A DNA stretch of 64,000 bases, taken from NCBI RefSeq assembly GCF_029963765.1, contig NZ_JALBYU010000010.1:145777-209776 (forward strand), in the 5' to 3' direction. Below the pieces are notes generated by a model. That model had not been told where the DNA came from, did not search any database, and saw nothing but the letters and a program-made list of their open reading frames with translations. Both the position numbers and the translations under genes were made by a program. Positions 36,178 through 44,923 of the stretch are shown piece after piece. The first letter of the stretch is position 1, and the number at the start of each line of letters is the position of its first letter. Source of the stretch: Pseudomonas sp. UYIF39. Lineage in GTDB: Bacteria; Pseudomonadota; Gammaproteobacteria; Pseudomonadales; Pseudomonadaceae.

Positions 36178-37980
36178 CTAGTTGACCTGGTCGGCGATGC
36201 GCTGAGGCACCGGTATCTGGATTTCCAGCAGTTGCTGGGCGAAGGCTTTGCCTTGCGGATCGATCCGCAGGCTGGCCACGCCACCGCCTCCCAGGGCGTT
36301 TTCCAGCAGAAAATTAAGGCTGTGGGTGCCCGGCAGGTACCAGCGTTCGACACGTCCGTGGATCGGATCGAGGACGTGACTCATCCAGTCGACGATCACT
36401 TCCGGCGTCAAGGCTTCGGCAATCCACGGCAGGTACTCCGGCTCGCGGGCCATGACGCCGATGTTGCTGTGATTGCCCTTGTCACCGGAACGCGCCACGG
36501 CGAGTTTGACCAGTGCCACGCTGGCATCGGCCCGGTCTGAGGGTTTCGGTGGGGCGCACGCCACGGGCAAGTCGGCGGTGTCGAGCACATCAACGGCGGG
36601 CAGGGCGCAAGGGTGGCGCTGGCCCTTGAGATCAATTTCCAGCGTGCAGGCGGTTTTGTCGATAAGGAACGAGAACAGCCGGATCAGCGGATACACCGTC
36701 GGCCGTCCACCGACAATTCCGGTCAGTCCCGGCGCCATGCCGGTGGCGGCCTGGGCGATCTCCCGGGAGAACACAATCAACGCCTGTTTACCCGGATGGC
36801 GCACCGCGAGTTTGATCACCACTTCGCGGCTGTCCTGACGCTGACCGTGGGGGCCGTAAGTGGCTTCGCTGCCGAGCAGTTCGATGTTCACTTCGCTGTA
36901 GGGTGGCCAACCGCGCTGGCTGAAGATTTCCGAGGTCTTGTTGATGATCGCTTCGCTGACCCGACGCGCCTTGTCGACCGCATCGATCCCCGCGATCAGG
37001 CAACTGGCGGTGCAGCGGAAACCGTCCGGGTACGTCGCGCTGACCTTGTACTGATCGGTCGGCGGCAAGCCTTTTGCGCCGTGCACCTGAACCGCATTTT
37101 TGCCTTGTTGTACGAGTTTGACGTCAGTGAAATCGCAAACCACATCCGGCAGCAGATAGGCCTGCGGGTTGCCGATTTCATACAGCATCTGCTCGCCGAC
37201 CGTCAGGGGTGTCACCAGTCCGCCTGAGCCTTCGGGTTTGCTGACGATGAACTGGCTGTCGGCGCTGACTTCGACGATGGGGAAGCCGATGTGTTCGTAG
37301 TCGGGCACCTCGCGCCAATCGGTGAAGTTGCCGCCGGTGCACTGGGCGCCACATTCGATGATGTGGCCGGCCAATGCGGCTTGGGCGAGTTTGTCGTAGT
37401 CGTGCCACGACCAGCCGAACTCATGCACCAGCGCGGCACTGACCACGGCGCTGTCGACCACGCGCCCGGTGATGACGATGTCGGCGCCCAGACGCAAGGC
37501 TTCGGTGATGCCGGGTGCTCCGAGGTAGGCGTTGGTCGAGACGCACATCGGCGGCAAGGGCGCGCCACTGAACATTTCATGGATTCCTTTGCTGCCCAGC
37601 TGTTTGAGCTGCGGCTGCAGGTCATCGCCCAGCAGCACGGCGATCTTCAGCGTGACCCCGGCCTTGTCGCAGGCCGCTTGCAGGGCGGCGGCGCAGGCTT
37701 GCGGGTTGACCCCGCCGGCGTTGCTGATGACGCGGGTTTTCTGTTCGGCAATTTGACCCAGCAGCGGGCTGAGGACTTCGATGAAGTCGCTGGCGTAACC
37801 GGCCTGGGGATCTTTCATCCGCGCACCGGCCATGATCGACATCGTAATTTCGGCCAGATAATCGAAGACCAGATAATCCAGACGCCCGCCTTCGACGAGT
37901 TGCGCGGCAGCGGTCGAGGTGTCACCCCAGAAGGCACTGGCGCAACCGATGCGGATTGTTTTTGGCACAGTCAACTCCAT
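36178..37980 (-). CDS. atuA: Acyclic terpene utilisation protein AtuA (DUF1446)
   Basis: A 600-residue DUF1446 protein, length typical of AtuA. Motifs: IRIGCASAFWGDTSTAAAQL, VISNAGGVNPQAC, ADIVITGRVVDSAVVSA, and C-terminal ARSGDKGNHSNIGVMA with GGVASLRIDPQGKAF. Its biochemical role is unknown though it is required for citronellol growth in P. aeruginosa. It is the first gene of the minus-strand atuABCDEF operon, with GGTGG before ATG 37980; the operators of AtuR lie just upstream. Confidence 0.93.
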   Translation of the reverse strand: MELTVPKTIRIGCASAFWGDTSTAAAQLVEGGRLDYLVFDYLAEITMSIMAGARMKDPQAGYASDFIEVLSPLLGQIAEQKTRVISNAGGVNPQACAAALQAACDKAGVTLKIAVLLGDDLQPQLKQLGSKGIHEMFSGAPLPPMCVSTNAYLGAPGITEALRLGADIVITGRVVDSAVVSAALVHEFGWSWHDYDKLAQAALAGHIIECGAQCTGGNFTDWREVPDYEHIGFPIVEVSADSQFIVSKPEGSGGLVTPLTVGEQMLYEIGNPQAYLLPDVVCDFTDVKLVQQGKNAVQVHGAKGLPPTDQYKVSATYPDGFRCTASCLIAGIDAVDKARRVSEAIINKTSEIFSQRGWPPYSEVNIELLGSEATYGPHGQRQDSREVVIKLAVRHPGKQALIVFSREIAQAATGMAPGLTGIVGGRPTVYPLIRLFSFLIDKTACTLEIDLKGQRHPCALPAVDVLDTADLPVACAPPKPSDRADASVALVKLAVARSGDKGNHSNIGVMAREPEYLPWIAEALTPEVIVDWMSHVLDPIHGRVERWYLPGTHSLNFLLENALGGGGVASLRIDPQGKAFAQQLLEIQIPVPQRIADQVN

Positions 37981-38010
37981 AACCACCCCCGACAGAAGTA
38001 CATCGAGACT

Positions 38011-38028
38011 ACCAAGCAAGCGCTTGGT
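38011..38028. promoter_or_regulatory. AtuR-type operator 1
   Basis: ACCAAGC-AAGC-GCTTGGT, a perfect inverted repeat with seven-base arms, 30 bases upstream of atuA. P. aeruginosa AtuR is known to bind two inverted repeats in the atuA-atuR gap. Confidence 0.75.
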
Positions 38029-38053
38029 TTGTAAACGGCTAAAATATCTTCTG

Positions 38054-38071
38054 CCCGAGCGCTTGCTTGGT
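38054..38071. promoter_or_regulatory. AtuR-type operator 2
   Basis: CCCGAGC-GCTT-GCTTGGT, an imperfect repeat of the same motif in reverse orientation to operator 1, 43 bases away start to start. Both contain the GCGCTTG core. Confidence 0.72.
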
Positions 38072-38158
38072 CGCGCCGGCCAGCTTAAATTGCCCGCGCA
38101 ACCCCGCAGTTTTAGCGGTGAGCGGCGTATTTGATTGATCGACTGTAGGAGAGAACGG

Positions 38159-38785
38159 GTGGACGAGCAAAAAGCCCTGAGGGTGATGCGCGAATTGGTC
38201 GATAGCGGCCAATTGACCGACCCGGACAGCGCCCGCGGCAAACTGCTGCAAGTGGCGGCTCACCTGTTCCGCAACAAAGGTTACGAACGCACCACCGTGC
38301 GCGATCTGGCCAGCGCCGTGGGGATTCAGTCCGGCAGTATTTTTCATCACTTCAAAAGCAAGGACGAGATCCTGCGGGCGGTGATGGAAGAAACCATTCG
38401 CTACAACACCGCGTTGATGCGTGCAGCGTTGGCAGAAGCCGGCAGTGTGCGTGAGCGGGTACTGGCGCTGATTCGTTGTGAGTTGCAGTCGATCATGGGC
38501 GGCAGCGGCGAGGCCATGGCGGTGTTGGTGTATGAATGGCGTTCGCTGTCCGAAGACGGGCAAGCGCAAGTTCTGGCGCTGCGCGACATTTATGAAGCCC
38601 TCTGGCTACAGGTGTTGGGCGAGGCCAAGGACGCCGGTTTTATTCGCGGGGATGTGTTTATCACCCGCCGCTTTCTGACGGGGGCGTTGTCCTGGACCAC
38701 CACCTGGTTTCGCGCTGGCGGCAGTATGAGCCTCGATCAATTGGCCGATGAAGCATTGATTCTCGTGCTGGAAGAAAAACAGTAG
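38159..38785 (+). CDS. atuR: TetR-family repressor of the atu cluster
   Basis: A 208-residue TetR regulator divergent from atuA. The helix-turn-helix reads ERTTVRDLASAVGIQSGSIFHHFKSKDEIL near residues 45-75; the C-terminal part is the ligand domain. AGGAGA lies six bases before the GTG at 38159; an upstream TTG in frame is ignored. Two operator-like dyads occupy the gap to atuA, so autoregulation and repression of atu genes until terpenoid-CoA appears is the expected model, known from P. aeruginosa. Confidence 0.93.
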   Translation: MDEQKALRVMRELVDSGQLTDPDSARGKLLQVAAHLFRNKGYERTTVRDLASAVGIQSGSIFHHFKSKDEILRAVMEETIRYNTALMRAALAEAGSVRERVLALIRCELQSIMGGSGEAMAVLVYEWRSLSEDGQAQVLALRDIYEALWLQVLGEAKDAGFIRGDVFITRRFLTGALSWTTTWFRAGGSMSLDQLADEALILVLEEKQ

Positions 38786-38879
38786 GTTTGTTTTGAATCA
38801 GAAGGAAACTGGCTAAGTGGTCGAAACCGCCTAGCTTGAATGCATTGAAGCGTATTTTTTTGGGGAGTGGGTTGTTTTG

Positions 38880-39686
38880 ATGTCTTCGCCAATTCGGACG
38901 GCTTCGCGGCTTTTGCTGGCGACGCTTGCGGTGTTATGCGTGGTTCCATCCCAGGCCGCACAGCTGGTACGGGTCGGTGCCGCACATTTTCCTCCTTATA
39001 CCGTGCGCCCGGAATCCGGTGCCGACACCGGTTTGCTGCCGCAACTGGTCGAGGCACTCAATGCCTTGCAGAACAACTATCAGTTTGTGTTGGTGCCGAC
39101 TTCCATTCCCCGACGTTTCGGTGACTTCAAGCAAGGCCGGGTGGACATGGCGATTTTCGAGAACCCGGACTGGGGCTGGAAGGACATCCCGCACACCACT
39201 GTCGACATGGGGCTGGAAGACGCCGAGATTTTTGTCGCACAACGCCAGCCCGATGGTCAGCCGGTTCGTCAGCAGAATTACTTTGCCGACCTCGCCGGCA
39301 AGCGCCTGGCGCTGTTCAGCGGCTATCACTACGAATTCGCCAACTTCAATGCCGATCCAAAATTCATCGCGCAGAATTACAACGCCACGCTGACGTATTC
39401 CCATGACAGTAATCTGCTGATGGTGCTGCGCGGGCGTGCCGACGTTGCCCTGGTAACGCGCTCGTACCTGAGCGATTACCTGCTGCGCAACGAGAAAGTC
39501 GCCGATCAGCTGCTGGTGTCCCAGCGCATCGATCAGGTTTATCACCACTACGCCATCCTCAGTCCGGCCGCCCCCATCAGTGGTGAGGCGTTCGGCAAGT
39601 TGCTGCAAGGGTTGCGGGACAATGGCCAGATGCTGAAGATTTTCGATCCCTACAAGATCGCCGTGGTGCCGGTTCCGGGTACCTGA
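38880..39686 (+). CDS. Periplasmic solute-binding protein (SBP_bac_3 type)
   Basis: A 268-residue secreted protein. A signal peptide ends near AQA (SRLLLATLAVLCVVPSQAAQ), and the rest is a two-lobe bacterial extracellular solute-binding fold (VGAAHFPPYTVRPESGADTGL at the start, DLAGKRLALFSGYHYEFANF in the middle). No ABC transporter permease or ATPase gene is adjacent, so it may work alone or feed a distant system. The ATG at 38880 follows a TTG start alternative three bases earlier. Its ligand is unknown. Confidence 0.85.
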   Translation: MSSPIRTASRLLLATLAVLCVVPSQAAQLVRVGAAHFPPYTVRPESGADTGLLPQLVEALNALQNNYQFVLVPTSIPRRFGDFKQGRVDMAIFENPDWGWKDIPHTTVDMGLEDAEIFVAQRQPDGQPVRQQNYFADLAGKRLALFSGYHYEFANFNADPKFIAQNYNATLTYSHDSNLLMVLRGRADVALVTRSYLSDYLLRNEKVADQLLVSQRIDQVYHHYAILSPAAPISGEAFGKLLQGLRDNGQMLKIFDPYKIAVVPVPGT

Positions 39687-39722
39687 GATCGCATCACAGG
39701 TCGCGTATTTACCCACTTCTCT

Positions 39723-39746
39723 TAAATTTCCCGCACTGGCTCACGT
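39723..39746 (+). promoter_or_regulatory. PvdS iron-starvation box upstream of acetyltransferase relic
   Basis: TAAAT (39723-39727), 16 bases, then CGT (39744-39746), an exact fit to the PvdS promoter consensus TAAAT-N16/17-CGT. It ends 40 bases before the relic's ATG. Confidence 0.7.
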
Positions 39747-39786
39747 CACCTCGTTGAACTGTCGACGACTAACGTGAGCCCGACCC

Positions 39787-40396
39787 ATGTCCACTCTGAA
39801 TGACCTGACGGCCCTGGCCTTGCCGACAGGAAGCCGTCTTGTAGCTGATGAAACCGAAAGCCGTCTGTGCCTCCGCCTTGAAGGGCAGCCGCTGATTCAG
39901 TTGCCCGTGACCCGTCTTGCTAGCGCCTGACCTGGCAGCTCGATGAAGCCCCCACCGAAGCATTGCTCAGCGGGTTGCTGATCCCTGCCGAAATCGTCGG
40001 CCAGTATTGTTGCGAACGCACGCTGTTCTGGCAGTTGCCTCAGCCTTGGCTGGGCGCGTCAATGACACCGAGTTATCCACAGCAACTGGTCATCAGTGGC
40101 GGCAAGCGTCATCCGCTGCGACCGGTGAAACCGCGCGGTGAAGTCTATCGGCGTTTTGATGCGCGCCTCGGTGCCTGGATTTCCCTGCGCACCGTGGACA
40201 TCGATCTGGACCTGGCGCGTTTCAATCGTTGGCAGAACAGCCCGCGCGTGGCGAGTTTCTGGCAGGAGGAGGGCAGCCTCGAGCAGCATCACGAGTACTT
40301 GAGCAAACTTGAAGCCGATCCCCATACCCTGACAAGCGCGCGGCGCTGATGGTGCTGGGGCGTGAGCGGTTTTTTGATCGGTGTGCGTTGGCTTGA
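39787..40396 (+). pseudogene. Degraded siderophore acetyltransferase (IucB/PvdY-like)
   Basis: Remnant of a hydroxyornithine/hydroxylysine-acetyltransferase-like gene. Frame 1 starts at ATG 39787 (MSTLNDLTALALPTGSRL) and stops at 39930. A shifted frame continues as RLTWQLDEAPTEALLSGLL and runs through SLRTVDIDLDLARFNRWQNSPRVASFW, with HEYLSKLEADPHTL, the conserved start of the AlcB/GNAT domain. There it jumps to what looks like the native C-terminus, DKRAALMVLGRERFF, ending at TGA 40396. So the gene has at least one frameshift and lost most of its catalytic GNAT core. An intact-looking PvdS box precedes it. Confidence 0.75.
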
Positions 40397-40435
40397 TGCA
40401 TGAAGCTCAAGGTCTGCACCGACCTTAAGTCAGTC

Positions 40436-40459
40436 TTCGCGATCCGACTTGCTCGCGAA
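40436..40459. repeat. Inverted repeat of REP type
   Basis: TTCGCG and CGCGAA flank ATCCGACTTGCT, between the acetyltransferase relic and the hydrolase gene, a REP-like unit. Confidence 0.55.
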
Positions 40460-40542
40460 AGGGCCGGTACAGACACTGCAAGGTTGACTGTGGATCGTCG
40501 GCGGCACAGTCTGCCTTTGCCATTTTGGAGAGGAGACAACCG

Positions 40543-41355
40543 ATGCCCTTCGCAACAATAGATGGACAACCCCTTCACTACATTGATCAAGGCACTGGCC
40601 CTGCCGTTCTGCTGGCCGGCAGTTATCTGTGGGACCAGGCCATGTGGGCGCCGCAGATCGCCGCCCTGTCGCAGCACTACCGGGTGATTGCTCTGGACCT
40701 GTGGGGCCATGGTGAGTCCGGGCGGATGCCCGAGCGCACACAGTCGCTGGATGACGTCGCGCGCCAGGCACTGGCGCTGCTCGATCATCTGGACATCGAC
40801 CGTGTCACGCTGGTCGGTCTTTCGGTCGGCGGCATGTGGGGCGTGCGTCTGGCACTGTCGGCACCGCAGCGGATCAACGGTCTGGTGCTGATGGACACCT
40901 ACGTCGGCGTCGAACCCGAACCGACTCGCCAGTACTATTTCTCGCTGTTCAAACAGATCGAAGACACCGGCGTGATTACGCCGCAGCTGCTCGATATCGT
41001 CGTGCCGATCTTCTTCCGTCCGGGCATCGATCCGCAGTCGGCGCTGTATCAGGACTTCCGCGCCAAACTGGCCGCGCTGCCGCCGGAGCGTCTGCGCGAG
41101 AGCATCGTGCCGATGGGGCGGATTACGTTTGGGCGTGATGATCTGTTGCCGCGACTGGCCGAGTTGAATCCTGACACCACGCTGTTGATGTGTGGCGATC
41201 AGGACAAACCGCGGCCGCCGTCGGAGACGAGGGAGATGGCCGAGTTGATTGGTTGCCGGTATCTGTTGGTGCCGGAGGCGGGGCATATCTCCAATCTGGA
41301 GAATCCGCAGTTTGTGACAGCGGCTTTGCTGAAGTTTTTGGCTGAGAGAGCTTAG
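40543..41355 (+). CDS. Alpha/beta-fold hydrolase
   Basis: A 270-residue cytoplasmic alpha/beta hydrolase. Catalytic residues are visible: nucleophile Ser in VGLSVGGMWG, acid Asp in LMCGDQDKP and His in PEAGHISNLENP. The oxyanion region DLWGHGESGR is standard. GAGGAG precedes the ATG by eight bases. Substrate unknown; esterase or lactonase-like by fold. It follows a siderophore relic but there is no direct link to siderophore function. Confidence 0.9.
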   Translation: MPFATIDGQPLHYIDQGTGPAVLLAGSYLWDQAMWAPQIAALSQHYRVIALDLWGHGESGRMPERTQSLDDVARQALALLDHLDIDRVTLVGLSVGGMWGVRLALSAPQRINGLVLMDTYVGVEPEPTRQYYFSLFKQIEDTGVITPQLLDIVVPIFFRPGIDPQSALYQDFRAKLAALPPERLRESIVPMGRITFGRDDLLPRLAELNPDTTLLMCGDQDKPRPPSETREMAELIGCRYLLVPEAGHISNLENPQFVTAALLKFLAERA

Positions 41356-41372
41356 TCGGTTCTGCTGACGCC

Positions 41373-41430
41373 TTCGCGAGCAGACTCGCTCCCACAGGGA
41401 TATGCGATCAACTGTGGGAGCTTGCTCCGG
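41373..41430. repeat. Paired REP element (REPIN-like)
   Basis: TCGCTCCCACAG and CTGTGGGAGCTTGCTCC face each other around a short AT-richer loop, between the hydrolase gene and dsbG. This is the characteristic P. fluorescens REP doublet. Confidence 0.7.
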
Positions 41431-41459
41431 GAGGCGACCCGACGATGGGGCCGGTGAGG

Positions 41460-42230
41460 TCACTTAGGCCCGAGAATTTGCACCAACTTGTCCGGCGAAG
41501 GCGCGCCTTGCTGTTGTTGCAGCTCGCCCTTGTCGTCCATGTAGAAAATCGCCGGGGTGGCTTGCAGCTCCAGGTCTTCCATCAACTGCATGTTGGCCGC
41601 CAGTTTCGCCTGAATCGCCGGAGGTACGTCCTTCAGGGCTTTTAGCGAACTGCCCTTGCCTGATTTTTCATGGTCTTCCAGCGCTTTCTGCGGATCCTTG
41701 GCGGCCAGCAGCGCAGCCGATTTCCCCGGACTGTCTTCGCGAATGATGCCGACCATGATGTGCCGCAGCTGCACCTTGCCCGACTTGACCCACGGTCGCG
41801 CCTGCTCCCAGAACATGTTGCAGTAAGGGCAATTCGGATCGCTGAACAGGTACACGACCCGCGGCGCATCTTTCTTCCCGTCGCCGATCCAGTTGCTGGT
41901 TTCCAGCTTGCCCCAGACTTCCTTGGCCATCGGTGCGTAAACCAGCTTCTGCAGCGGCGCGCTGCTCAGGTCGTTGCCGTCGGCGTCGTACAGATTGCCG
42001 AGCAACACATGTTTGCCATCCGGCGTCAGGTACAGCGCCATGCCACGGTTCTGGTACTGCGCGGCATAACCACGCAAGCCATCGGGTGCATCGAATTGGC
42101 CGACGATTTTCGCGCCCTTGGCTTCGATTTTCTTGATCGCTTCGGGCAATTCTTCGGCGGCCTGCACCGACGGTAGATGCAGCAGGGCAGCGCCGAGGGT
42201 CAACGTCAGCAGGTGGCGGAGGCGGGGCAT
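41460..42230 (-). CDS. dsbG: Thiol:disulfide interchange protein DsbG
   Basis: A 256-residue periplasmic disulfide isomerase/chaperone. Signal peptide ends near VQAAEE; an N-terminal dimerisation region is followed by the thioredoxin domain with CPYC in SDPNCPYCNMFWEQA and the cis-Pro loop in LQATPAIFY. Conserved DsbG/DsbC linker charges are seen. It overlaps the tlpA-like gene by 25 bases, downstream of it in the dsbD-tlpA-dsbG operon. DsbD2 is likely its electron donor. Confidence 0.94.
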   Translation of the reverse strand: MPRLRHLLTLTLGAALLHLPSVQAAEELPEAIKKIEAKGAKIVGQFDAPDGLRGYAAQYQNRGMALYLTPDGKHVLLGNLYDADGNDLSSAPLQKLVYAPMAKEVWGKLETSNWIGDGKKDAPRVVYLFSDPNCPYCNMFWEQARPWVKSGKVQLRHIMVGIIREDSPGKSAALLAAKDPQKALEDHEKSGKGSSLKALKDVPPAIQAKLAANMQLMEDLELQATPAIFYMDDKGELQQQQGAPSPDKLVQILGPK

Positions 42231-43072
42231 GGCAATTTCCTTGAAGAGGTGGCCGGTGCGGCAGGATTCGGGGTGTCGAAGTTTTCCAGGGCGCGAGCCA
42301 GGCTGGCTTCCGACAGCTCACCCAGATGGCTGCCCAGCAGGCGACCGTCGGGGCTATAGAACAGCGTAGTCGGCAATGCCATGGAGCCGACGGCCTGGCC
42401 CAATCGGCCACTGCCGTCGAACAGTACGTTGGACAGGCTCAGGCCCTGGGTTTCCAGAAAAGTACTGACGCTTTGCATGCTTTCAGCCTGGTTGACGAAC
42501 AGGAACGTCAGGTCTGGGCGGTGTTGCTGGGCGTTTTCCAGCACCGGCATTTCCCGACGGCACGGCGGACACCAGGTGGCCCAGAGATTGATCACCAACG
42601 GGCCGCCCTTGTAGTCCGCCAGTTGCACGGTTTCACCGGCGGCATTGCGCAGGGTAACTTCCGGCAGGCGCGTGCCTTGTTCGTAAATCGTCAGGGAGAA
42701 GGTCGCCAGCAGCCAGAATGCCAGGCCGCTGGCCACGCCAAAGCCCAACGGGCGGCGCAAGCCCGGGCGACGCCAGCCTCGATACAACGCGGCCAGCAGC
42801 AGCACGATCACGCCCGGCCAGGCGAGGAAACCTCCGTCGCGCAGGTCGATGATCTGCCAGGGATCATCGCGATAGTGCGCCCAGTAAACGGCCACGAAGC
42901 CGACCCGGGCGGCCAGCATGCCCAGCAGGAACAGACTGAATAGCACCGACTCCGGATTCTCGCCGCCGCGCTTGGCCACCCGCCAGCCGATGAAGGTCGC
43001 CAGCGCCAGGGCACTGATCAGCATCAGGTGATTAAGCGCGATGGCAAAAGTGCCGAGGGTAAAGGTCAGCAT
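42206..43072 (-). CDS. TlpA-type thioredoxin with an Lgt-like membrane domain
   Basis: A 288-residue protein. Its first ~130 residues form about four membrane helices with an Lgt-like pattern (ARVGFVAVYWAHYRDDPWQIIDLRDGG), followed by a periplasmic TlpA/redoxin domain with WATWCPPC and a cis-Pro at MALPTTLF. Lgt (prolipoprotein diacylglyceryl transferase) family proteins show the same R-x-G-Y-DGG pattern, but key catalytic residues were not confirmed. It overlaps dsbD by one base (TAATG) and dsbG by 25, so it is in the same operon. Confidence 0.88.
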   Translation of the reverse strand: MLTFTLGTFAIALNHLMLISALALATFIGWRVAKRGGENPESVLFSLFLLGMLAARVGFVAVYWAHYRDDPWQIIDLRDGGFLAWPGVIVLLLAALYRGWRRPGLRRPLGFGVASGLAFWLLATFSLTIYEQGTRLPEVTLRNAAGETVQLADYKGGPLVINLWATWCPPCRREMPVLENAQQHRPDLTFLFVNQAESMQSVSTFLETQGLSLSNVLFDGSGRLGQAVGSMALPTTLFYSPDGRLLGSHLGELSEASLARALENFDTPNPAAPATSSRKLPCPASATC

Positions 43073-44814
43073 TAACGAGCGTCTCGGGTGGTGGTCCAGC
43101 GTTGCAGGAAGGTGCCGGCATCGACCTCGCCGGTGATGCGTTGGCTGCGACGCTCGATGCCGTCGGCGCCGATCCACAGCAGGCTCGGTGGCCCTGGCAC
43201 TTTATAACGGCCGAGCAGTTCACGGCTGGCGGCATTGTCGGCGGTGACGTCCAGACGTAGCAAGCGCACATCGCTCAAGGCTTGCATTACGTGGGCTTTG
43301 CCGAACACCTGTTTTTCCATGACCTTGCACGACACGCACCAGTCGGCGTAGTAGTCCAGCAGCACCCACTGGCCTTGAGTCTGTGCCGCGTCGAGCTCCC
43401 GTTGCAGAGCTGCCGGGTCCTTGATCGTGGTGAATGCGTCGTGGCCGACCGGGTTTTCGGCGTTGCTCGAGTTTGAAGCGCTGTAGACCTGCAATGGCTT
43501 CATCAGGTCGTCGCCGCCGCCAGCGGCACCGATCATCAGCAGGCTGCCCCACACACCTAGCAGCAGTGAGCTGGCGCCGAACACATGGGCGACGCGACCG
43601 AAACCTTCCGACTGCTTCCAGGCGCTGTACGCGGCAATCAGCAGCAACGCACCGCACAGACCAATCCACAGTGATTCGTCCAGCACCGGACGCAGCATCA
43701 GCAACGCGGTGGCGAGGAACAGGAAGCCGAACACACCCTTGAGCAGGTTCATCCACGCGCCGGGTTTGGGCAGGAAGCGATTGCCGACGGTCACCAATAA
43801 CAGCAGCGGCACACCGATGCCGATGCCCATGGCGAACAGAATCAGCCCGCCATGCAACGCATTGCCGCTTTGCGCGATGTAGAGCAGGGCGCCCGCCAGC
43901 GGGGCGGTCATGCACGGACCCACCAGCAAACCGGACAAGGCTCCCAACACACCGGCACCGAACAGGCTGCCGCCGCGCTGATTGCGCGAGACGTTTTCCA
44001 ATCGATCACGCACGGCCACTGGCAGTTGCAACTCGAAGAAGCCGAACATCGGCAACGCCAGCAACACAAATACGGTAGCGAAACTGCCCAGCAACCAAGG
44101 GTTCTGTAACAACGCCTGCATATTCGCCCCGAGCAGCGCGGCCAGAACGCCCATCGCCGCATACACCAGCGCCATGCTCACGACGTAGCTGGTCGCCAGC
44201 GCGAAGCCGCGGTTGGGCGTGGCGCCACTGCCGACGATCAAACCGGCCAGAATCGGCAGCATCGGCAGCGAGCAAGGGGTGAAGGCCAGTAGCAGCCCAA
44301 GGCCGAAGAACACCAGCAGGCTCCAGCCCAGCGCCCGCTGCTGCAGATCACTGGCCAGGGCCTGGTCCGGCGCTTCGCTTGCGGCGGCCAAGGTAGTGGC
44401 GTTTCCGAGATCAACGACCTGGGTTTGTGGCGGATAACACAGGCCAGCATCGGCGCAGCCCTGGAAACCTACCTTGATCCGGCCGGAGGCACCCGCCGGG
44501 ATTTTCAGCTCCAGCCCTTGGCGATAAACCTGTTGCGCTCCGAAAAACTCGTCGCTGTGCGCTTCACCTTCCGGCAAGACAGGTTGCTGTTCTGGGGGTA
44601 AACCATCGAATTTCAGGCGTTTTTGATACAGGTAATAACCGTCGGCGATCTGCCAGAACAGCTGGGTTTCCCCGGAAGCGAGACGCTCAGACGTAAAGCT
44701 GAAGGCTTTGCTGACGGGAAGAAAGTCGGGCTTGGTTTCAAACGGATTACTGCCAGCCTGGGCCTGACCCAGGCTGGCAAACAACGTTAATAGCAATAGA
44801 AGAACGTAACGCAT
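43072..44814 (-). CDS. dsbD: Thiol:disulfide interchange protein DsbD (DsbD2)
   Basis: A 580-residue inner-membrane reductase that passes electrons from cytoplasmic thioredoxin to periplasmic DsbG-type partners. Order: signal peptide (LLLLTLFASLGQAQA), an N-terminal DsbD-alpha domain with the Cys pair in FQGCADAGLCYPP, eight or so membrane helices with two conserved cysteines (AFTPCSLPM and LVGPCMTAPL), and a C-terminal thioredoxin domain with DWCVSCK. I chose ATG 44814 since AAGGCG precedes it; a TTG two codons earlier is also open. Confidence 0.95.
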   Translation of the reverse strand: MRYVLLLLLTLFASLGQAQAGSNPFETKPDFLPVSKAFSFTSERLASGETQLFWQIADGYYLYQKRLKFDGLPPEQQPVLPEGEAHSDEFFGAQQVYRQGLELKIPAGASGRIKVGFQGCADAGLCYPPQTQVVDLGNATTLAAASEAPDQALASDLQQRALGWSLLVFFGLGLLLAFTPCSLPMLPILAGLIVGSGATPNRGFALATSYVVSMALVYAAMGVLAALLGANMQALLQNPWLLGSFATVFVLLALPMFGFFELQLPVAVRDRLENVSRNQRGGSLFGAGVLGALSGLLVGPCMTAPLAGALLYIAQSGNALHGGLILFAMGIGIGVPLLLLVTVGNRFLPKPGAWMNLLKGVFGFLFLATALLMLRPVLDESLWIGLCGALLLIAAYSAWKQSEGFGRVAHVFGASSLLLGVWGSLLMIGAAGGGDDLMKPLQVYSASNSSNAENPVGHDAFTTIKDPAALQRELDAAQTQGQWVLLDYYADWCVSCKVMEKQVFGKAHVMQALSDVRLLRLDVTADNAASRELLGRYKVPGPPSLLWIGADGIERRSQRITGEVDAGTFLQRWTTTRDAR

Positions 44815-44923
44815 CGACAACGCCTTGAGGTTTACACACTTCGCCCAAGATGATGGCCAGCGATTAACCGGGGGTTAACGCAAGACGTCGATGGCCGTCT
44901 TCGGTGATTGGCGCCCGGCGGGA

